Source: Austropuccinia psidii (Eukaryota > Basidiomycota > Pucciniomycetes > Pucciniales > Sphaerophragmiaceae). Taken from it: a stretch of DNA of 64,000 nt. The position numbers and the translations under genes are program-made. Below are positions 58,356 to 64,000 of this stretch, one piece after another; within the stretch, counting starts at the first letter, position 1, and every line of letters begins with the position of its first letter. The stretch lies in NCBI GenBank assembly GCA_023105745.1, contig JALGQZ010000018.1, forward strand, positions 13,128,773 to 13,192,772. The letters are read 5' to 3'. The notes below the pieces were generated by a model, which saw only the letters and a program-made list of their open reading frames with translations, searched no databases and had not been told where the DNA came from.

Positions 58356-60416
58356 TTCAAAAGAAGCCCTTATAATTAATCCTACCCTCTATGAACAAAT
58401 AAATAAAAAGTTTAAACAAAAATTCAAATAAAAAATCAATTATTGGTCAGTAATGATCATAATCCAAAATAAAATAATCATCAGTTCAACATGATTATGA
58501 TTTGAAAGAAAAAAAGTCAAAAAAAATCATCATGAGTGATGGATGATGATGATTATAAAAAAAATTACAAGGTCAGTAAGCAATATGAATAAAAAAAAGA
58601 GTAAAAATTATTAGAATTCCAAAAAAATAAAAAAAATAAAAAATCATCATGAGTGATTCATGATGATGATGATAGAAAAAAAAGAAAAAAAATCACAAAT
58701 CAGAGTATTATTTTTAAAAATAAAATAAAAAAAGAAACAAAAATCAGTAATCTATCATTCAAAATCAAAAAAAGAAAAAAATAATAATCAAAAATAATGC
58801 TAATGGCCTCTGGGGTCCATTAGCATCAAAAACAAAATGAAAATGCTCTGAATCAATTCAGAATTGATTTGGAGCAATTTGAGCTTCCTAGGACCTGAAG
58901 CCTCCCAGGTGCATTTTTGAGAGGTTCCAGGGTGAGTGGGGTGGAGTTATGAGATGGGTGAGGGGTTTTGGGAGGTGGATGGTGATGGAATGTTGCTCTT
59001 TGGAGGTGGATGGTGATGGGTGGGGGAGTTTTGGAGGTGGAAAAAATTAATAAAATATAATTTAAAAAAATTACCTATAGAAAAAAAAACAGAATCATGT
59101 TGGAAAAAAATCAGAGTGGTGAAATAAAAACCAAAAAAAAAAATCACTTACCTGAATTTAAAAAAAAAAGATGAATTTTTTGGAAGAGTGAGGGGTGAAA
59201 AGTAAAAATAAAAAATAATAAATTAATAATTAAGAATTGAAATTAGAAAAAAGAATTCAAATTAAAAAAAAAATTCAAAATTCAAAATTCAAAATCAAAA
59301 ATCAAAAATACAAGGAAAATTTCACAATTAAAAGTTGAAACAATTCAAAATAAAAAATAAAAATGAACCATTAAATTAAAAAAAAAGAAACATATAGAAA
59401 AAGATGAAAAAATTAAAAAAATAAAACAATAAAATAACATTAAATACCATTTCATAAAAAAGGAAAAAAGGTGTCATCAACGTTTATTTTTGAGCAAACT
59501 TCACATAAAATCTTGATGAAAAACTTGCTCAAATTTTCAATTTTGTCCTAAATTGAAAATAAATGTTTTATGAAATTGAAACTGCAAGTTGGTGCCCCAA
59601 TTACGCATAAACATTGAATTTTCAATTTGGTAATAAAGTGCAGTTAGATTTCATGAAATAAGATCAATAATCAAACATAAACATCACTTTGATTTAACAA
59701 ATAACCACATATAAACTGATCACTGCAAGAGATTTTAGTTATATGATCTTGATTGTGTTTCAACTCAATAAAAACCAGTAGTAGTAATATAAGCTAAGGA
59801 CAAACAGTAATGAGTAATTGAAACAATTACACATTGAATCAGGTAATAAATCATATACCTGACAGTTAGAGTATTTATATATAAGTATATAATACTCCTG
59901 CATGTACCTGAAACAGTGATAGATCTGAGACTGCAATCAAGAGAATACTAATAAGTGATCAAATATGTCTTGAAACCATAGTTAAGCAAATCTACCTGGC
60001 TGATATGCTATGAACTTCTTTACAATGACAGTAATCACTTGAACAAAATTAAAAGGAACTTTGAACAGTAGAAACAAATAAATCTAACAATGAATATCAA
60101 ATTAATTAACTACTCAGGAAGAATTTTACCTTAAATCTCCTCCTGAGCAAATGGAAAAATGGATGTTGTGATTTAATTAAACACAAATTGATTATTTCTT
60201 TTTTCTCTTCCATTGATGAAGAAAGTCATCCTTAAATACTAAAGCATTTACCCCTGAATGTGATCACAAAGATAGCATAGTGAGATTTCTATTTCCCCGG
60301 GTAGATACCAACTGACACAATGAGAAGTAGATAGGGCTCCAACGACTTATTGCCCGTAAAGAATCACTTCCCTTCCCCCTTACTTTCCAACAATCACATG
60401 ATGTTTACCTAATATT
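58356..60416. other. 2-kb non-coding interior of the Harbinger element
   Basis: It is mostly AT-rich. It contains ATCATGAGTGAT and GATGATG repeats (58480-58690), a G-rich tandem GGAGGTGGATGGTGATGG (58960-59040), a perfect splice-donor sequence CAG/GTAAGTGA on the minus strand at 59154-59147 that could belong to a 5' exon of the oxygenase gene, and an inverted repeat TTTGAGCAA...TTGCTCAAA (59490-59533). A patch at 60240-60400 is less AT-rich. No further protein is recognised. Confidence 0.5.
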
Positions 60417-61599
60417 TCATTTTTTATTGATCAATTTCAGAATTTGTTCCAGATCTACAATTGGCCTTCTTGATGATAATGTTGCTATAATGAGATCCAT
60501 CTAGAATTGCTTTTCCTTAAATTTTCATTCCTGATTCCACTTTTCTTTTTTATATTTCTTTTCCTCAAACTCCATTTGTTTTTGTAACTTGACTTCTTCA
60601 AACTGTTTCTTTTCCATGTTGTTTGATTTCTCTTCATTCCACCTCTCCCTATCCCACTCCAAAAAAGCATTTTCACTGGTTTCATGGGCTACAAATCATG
60701 CATTTTGTCACTATAATTGATCAGAGTAGCCATAAATCCAAAACATACCCTTTTTGCATGATTCCAGAAAATTTTCATATGTTGATGAAAACATATCCAT
60801 TGGAATTTTCCTAGAATCACTCTTGTCATTCAAGTTGGGAATCAATGCTTTATTATGCTTTTTGTATTGAATGTGTTATGTATTTACTTTTCTGTTCAAA
60901 GGAGAAATATTCAAAGATGGATTTCATACTTATCAGGCTTAAACATACTTACTGATTCATCTTGAAGGTTTTCAACTTGAACCAAGTCATCTTCATTATG
61001 AAACAAAGGAACCAAATTGAGTGACTATTCCAAACCATTATTTTCCTTTAAAGAGAAAATGAGGATTAATTCTCATGGGTAAAAAAAAGGAATAGGCAAT
61101 ATCTTACTTTATCAAGTGAAACATCAACATCATCATTACCCTTGAAGCTGTCTTTTTCTTGTTAATCATAGCTTGCAATGAAAGTGACATTGGGATTGTG
61201 GCCAAAGAGCACATCCATTTCAGAATAGCAAGGACACATACTTTCAAGCTTTTCACTCATTTATTTTATTCCTTTACTTTCATCTGCTTCCGTTATTCCA
61301 GCCCCAGTTAAATTTTTGAATTTTTTTGCTGCCATATATTTCTTTTTATATGTTTGCCATTGATCTCCGATGCTGCTTGAACTAAGGTTTAGGCAATTTC
61401 GTGATTTTTTGTTGACCTCAATGGCCATAAGCTGAAATCCATGCTGCTTTGAGGAAGGAGGTCTTTCAATAGATGTTGAACCACTAGTACCAAAACATGA
61501 CTTGAAATTGGATTTGACTGAAAGCCAATTAATTATTTTTAAATAATCTGTACATACTAATTGACCTGATGGATGAGGCAGGCCAGAGGTGATCTTCAT
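60417..61599 (-). pseudogene. Harbinger Myb/SANT-like DNA-binding protein gene (multi-exon, broken)
   Basis: The ATG at 61599 starts a 112-codon frame with LKIINWLSVKSNFKS, FQLMAIEVNKKSRN and IGDQWQTYKKKYMAAKKF, the pattern of the Myb/SANT-like second protein of Harbinger elements. After a stop at 61261-61263 the same frame goes on with KLESMCPCYSEMDVLFG to 61165. Further exons appear around 61010-60950 (NEDDLVQVENLQDES, followed by GTAAGTATG). A C-terminal coiled coil at 60690-60417 (EEKSNNMEKKQFEEVKLQKQ) has two stops. It normally carries the transposase to the nucleus and to the element ends. Confidence 0.75.
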
Positions 61600-61980
61600 A
61601 TCTGTCTTTATTTGTCTTTCTTTGGATCAAGGCATTATTATATGGATGATGAAATATAAATGGACTGTAAGCTGTTTGGTCAGATTGTGCAAAATGGAGT
61701 GTAGAAGAATATGTTGTACAGGTATGAATTGTGAATACTCATTTGGGTTATTTTTCAAGCTGAAATCCCAAATGCATGGGATTTGGTCAAAATACCAGGG
61801 GACTCAGTTAATATGCTATGTTATTTACACATAAAAGACCTGGGATTTGGGTTCCAAATCCCACATTATTTTAAGGTGGGATTTGGTTACTTTGACACCC
61901 CCCATTTTAAATATTAAAAAAAATTGATTTAATTAAATAATTTAAAAATAGAAAAGAATTCATTTTTATTTATTTATTTT

Positions 61981-64000
61981 GGGTGTTGGTAAAAACACCT
62001 AAGCAAATTGGTAAAAACACGTAAGAGCTTAGGTGTTTTTACTAAAAACTTATGTGTTTTGGCCATAAATTGGTAAAGACACATATGTTTTTAGTAAAAA
62101 CATGTAAGGAGTGCCCTGGGCCCATTTTTAATTGAAAATGAAACACAATTGGGCCTGTATTGGTCCAAAATATGCCCAAAAGACGTTTTTTCCCCACAAA
62201 ACCTCTCTAACTCCAAATTGTTTCAGATTTTTTTGCCCAGCCCCCGCCCCCCCCCAAAAAAAAAAAAACAAGCTCAAACACCCCAATAATCCACATTATC
62301 CCCACCCCAAACCATTGTTTTTTTTGGAAAAACAGCATTACCAAAGCCATTTTGCAAAACGTTTCACACTTTTTTTTCTTTTTTTCCCCCAAAGACTGCA
62401 TTTTCCACCACAACAACCTGCTTTCAAGCCTCTCAATTTTCAATTTTTTACCTTCCCTCATCTATTAATACCACATGTAAACCACTTTCTTTCACTCTTA
62501 ACCACTTCTGTTCATTTTTCACACCTTTTTTCATCTCTTTTTCACATTTCAAAAGGTTCTTACCCCATTCCAAATCCCCCAATTCCCCCTTTTTTTCACT
62601 TTTATACATATTTTTCATTAAAAAATGCTTCAACCCCCCAATGAAGGTGAGTTTCAGACCCTTGAGCTTCTTTGGCAACATGTGCATAATGTTGCCAGGG
62701 CTCAGGGGTATGCTATGTCCACCTTGAGGTTCAATATGACCCACAACCAAATTGAAATATGTTGTGACAGGTCTGGCACCCCAAATCCCAACAAAATCCC
62801 CTTCAAAACAGTCACCTCAAGAAAGCTTGACTGTACTTTTAGACTTTATGCCAGGAAATATGCCAAGAGCACCACTTGGACTCTTAAAGTCAAAAATCCT
62901 GAACATGGCAATTATGCCACTGAAAATATCATGGCACATCCTGCTTTCAGGAAATTCAATGAGCAAGAAACATCCCAAATTGCTCAAATTTCTGAATCAC
63001 TGCTCATGCCAAGGCAAATTCAGGCCCAATTATGCAGCCAGAGGGAGTCTGACAGGCCTGTAATCCTTCAAGACATTTATAACCAAGTCAAGAAAATCAA
63101 GAAAGACAAACTGCAACGCAGAAGGCCCATTGATGCTCTTATTGACACTCTCAAACAAGAAAATTTTGTTTGGTCCTCTGCAATGGATTCTGAGGGACAC
63201 ATTACCTCCTTGTTTTTTACTCACCCCCTGGCCATAAAACTTCTTCATGGCTTTCCTCATGTCATTCTTATGGATTGTACTTATAAAACCAATAAGTACA
63301 AAATGCCCCTTTTTCATATTGTTGGATTCAGCTCAACCAATAAGACCTTTTCTGGGGCTTTTTGTTTGATGAAGAATGAAAATGAACCTTCATATACTTG
63401 TGCATTAAATCAATAAATAGAAAAAGTCCTCAACAACACCAATCTTGTTCCCCCTCCAGTTATTGTTAATGAAAGGGATCTGGCCTTGAAAAACTCTATT
63501 AAGAAGCTCTTGCCAGACTCCAAAGTCATGCTATGCATTTGGCACATCAACAAGGATGTATCTGCTCATTGCATGAAGAAAGTTGGTAATGGAACTGATT
63601 TTGAAAATTTTATGGGCCTTTGGGATCAAGTAATATACTTCTTCACTTTATTTCACTTTATTTCACTTTTATTCTTATTAGTGTTTATATTAATGATTTT
63701 GGGATTCATTTCTCAGGTTATTTATTCATCCACTGAAAAGTCTTTCAAAGACAATTGGAAGAAGCTTCAAAATCAATTCAAAAGTCCTGAAGTCCTGCAA
63801 TATTTGGAAAAGACATGGCTTCCTCTAAAGGAGTATTATGTGCCAGCCTGGACCAACCACCATTGCCACCTGGGTGTGGGCTCCACCTCCAGAGTTGAAG
63901 GTGCCCTTGCCATGGTTAAACTTTGGCTCCAAAAGTGCACTGATACTATCCTGGAGGTAGTCAGGGCTCTCCACATGGCATTCAGAAAGCAATTTATTGA
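61981..64000 (+). mobile_element. MULE-4: Mutator-like element, truncated by the window edge
   Basis: It begins GGGTGTTGGTAAAAACACC, followed by the shared GTAAAAACACGTAAG motifs, the GTGCCCTGGGCCC block and the pyrimidine-rich leader. It starts 78 bp after the Harbinger element ends. The right part lies outside the window. Confidence 0.88.
62625..64000 (+). pseudogene. MULE-4 transposase, partial and broken
   Basis: The frame opens at the ATG 62625 with the FAR1-like N-terminus and runs to TAA at 63414-63416, where Tyr is expected (NQYIEK in MULE-2). Asp217 is kept (LMDCTYKTNK), but the second catalytic Asp reads Glu (VIVNERDLALK). The intron at about 63630-63717 and second DDE exon with SRVEGA follow to the window end. 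It is otherwise very close to MULE-2 and shows the full C-run that MULE-2 has lost. Confidence 0.85.

Larger units (their letters stand above)
55455..61902. mobile_element. PIF/Harbinger element carrying a Tet-like 2OG-Fe(II) oxygenase gene
   Basis: The 6.4-kb element begins GGGGGTGTCAAAGTTACC and ends, in reverse complement, GGGGGTGTCAAAGTAACC, both followed by AAATCCCAC; the inverted match is about 26 of 27. Left to right it holds a DDE transposase (+), a Tet-like oxygenase (-), a 2-kb AT-rich gap and a Myb/SANT-like gene (-). Harbinger elements normally encode just the transposase and the Myb-like protein. The left flank TTA suits the family's 3-bp target preference, but the right flank does not repeat it clearly. 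Confidence 0.85.

Overview
The window looks like repeat-rich nuclear DNA of a rust fungus (Pucciniales), most probably Austropuccinia psidii. The evidence is AT-rich DNA, short GT-AG introns of 56-87 bp, Ty3/gypsy chromovirus polyproteins of the wording I know from that species (integrase ends such as EKGWNPRLPAD and RRFRHERR), and a Tet-like 2OG-Fe(II) oxygenase of the type expanded in rusts. The species call is inference; rust is firmer. I find no host gene, rRNA, tRNA or CRISPR. Everything recognisable is transposon, much of it nested.

Layout. 73-5111: MULE-1, a decayed Mutator-like element on the minus strand. 5112-8423: unexplained AT-rich DNA. 8424-24740: gypsy A1 (+), old and 3'-truncated, split by the younger gypsy B (11808-21933, 1.5-kb LTRs, 5-bp target duplication AATAT). 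25148-29499: MULE-2 (+), the best-preserved copy, whose 940-aa product joins a FAR1-like N-terminus, MULE DDE transposase, AT-hook, zinc knuckle and OTU cysteine protease. 31228-33419 and 33905-34995: two non-autonomous MULE derivatives in opposite orientation, filled with palindromic 21-bp minisatellite and each with a perfect 8-bp target duplication. 35279-54328: MULE-3 (+), split by gypsy A2 (39075-53912, minus strand, duplication TTTCC), itself split by a decayed hAT-like element (44671-49182). 55455-61902: a PIF/Harbinger element. 61981 to the end: MULE-4 (+), cut by the window edge.

The most unusual object is the Harbinger element. Between its DDE transposase (left, +) and its Myb/SANT-like DNA-binding gene (right, -) lies a two-exon gene on the minus strand for a 430-codon Tet-like 2OG-Fe(II) oxygenase, with HxD...H iron ligands at residues 301, 303 and 366/367. 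It carries three premature stops, all explained by C-to-T changes, so this copy is dead, but its position implies it was part of the mobile unit.

The four MULEs share ends opening GGGTRTTGGTAAA and repeated GGTAAAAACACGTAAG-type motifs that are probably transposase binding sites. MULE-2 could have mobilised the non-autonomous copies. The two gypsy families share a genome plan: leader, gag with an N-terminal region open in two frames, CCHC and protease, RT-RNase H, integrase, chromodomain, polypurine tract. Gypsy B also has a probable spliced intron near the start of gag and a row of perfect palindromes just upstream of a TATA box in its LTR. Percent identities given are estimates by eye.
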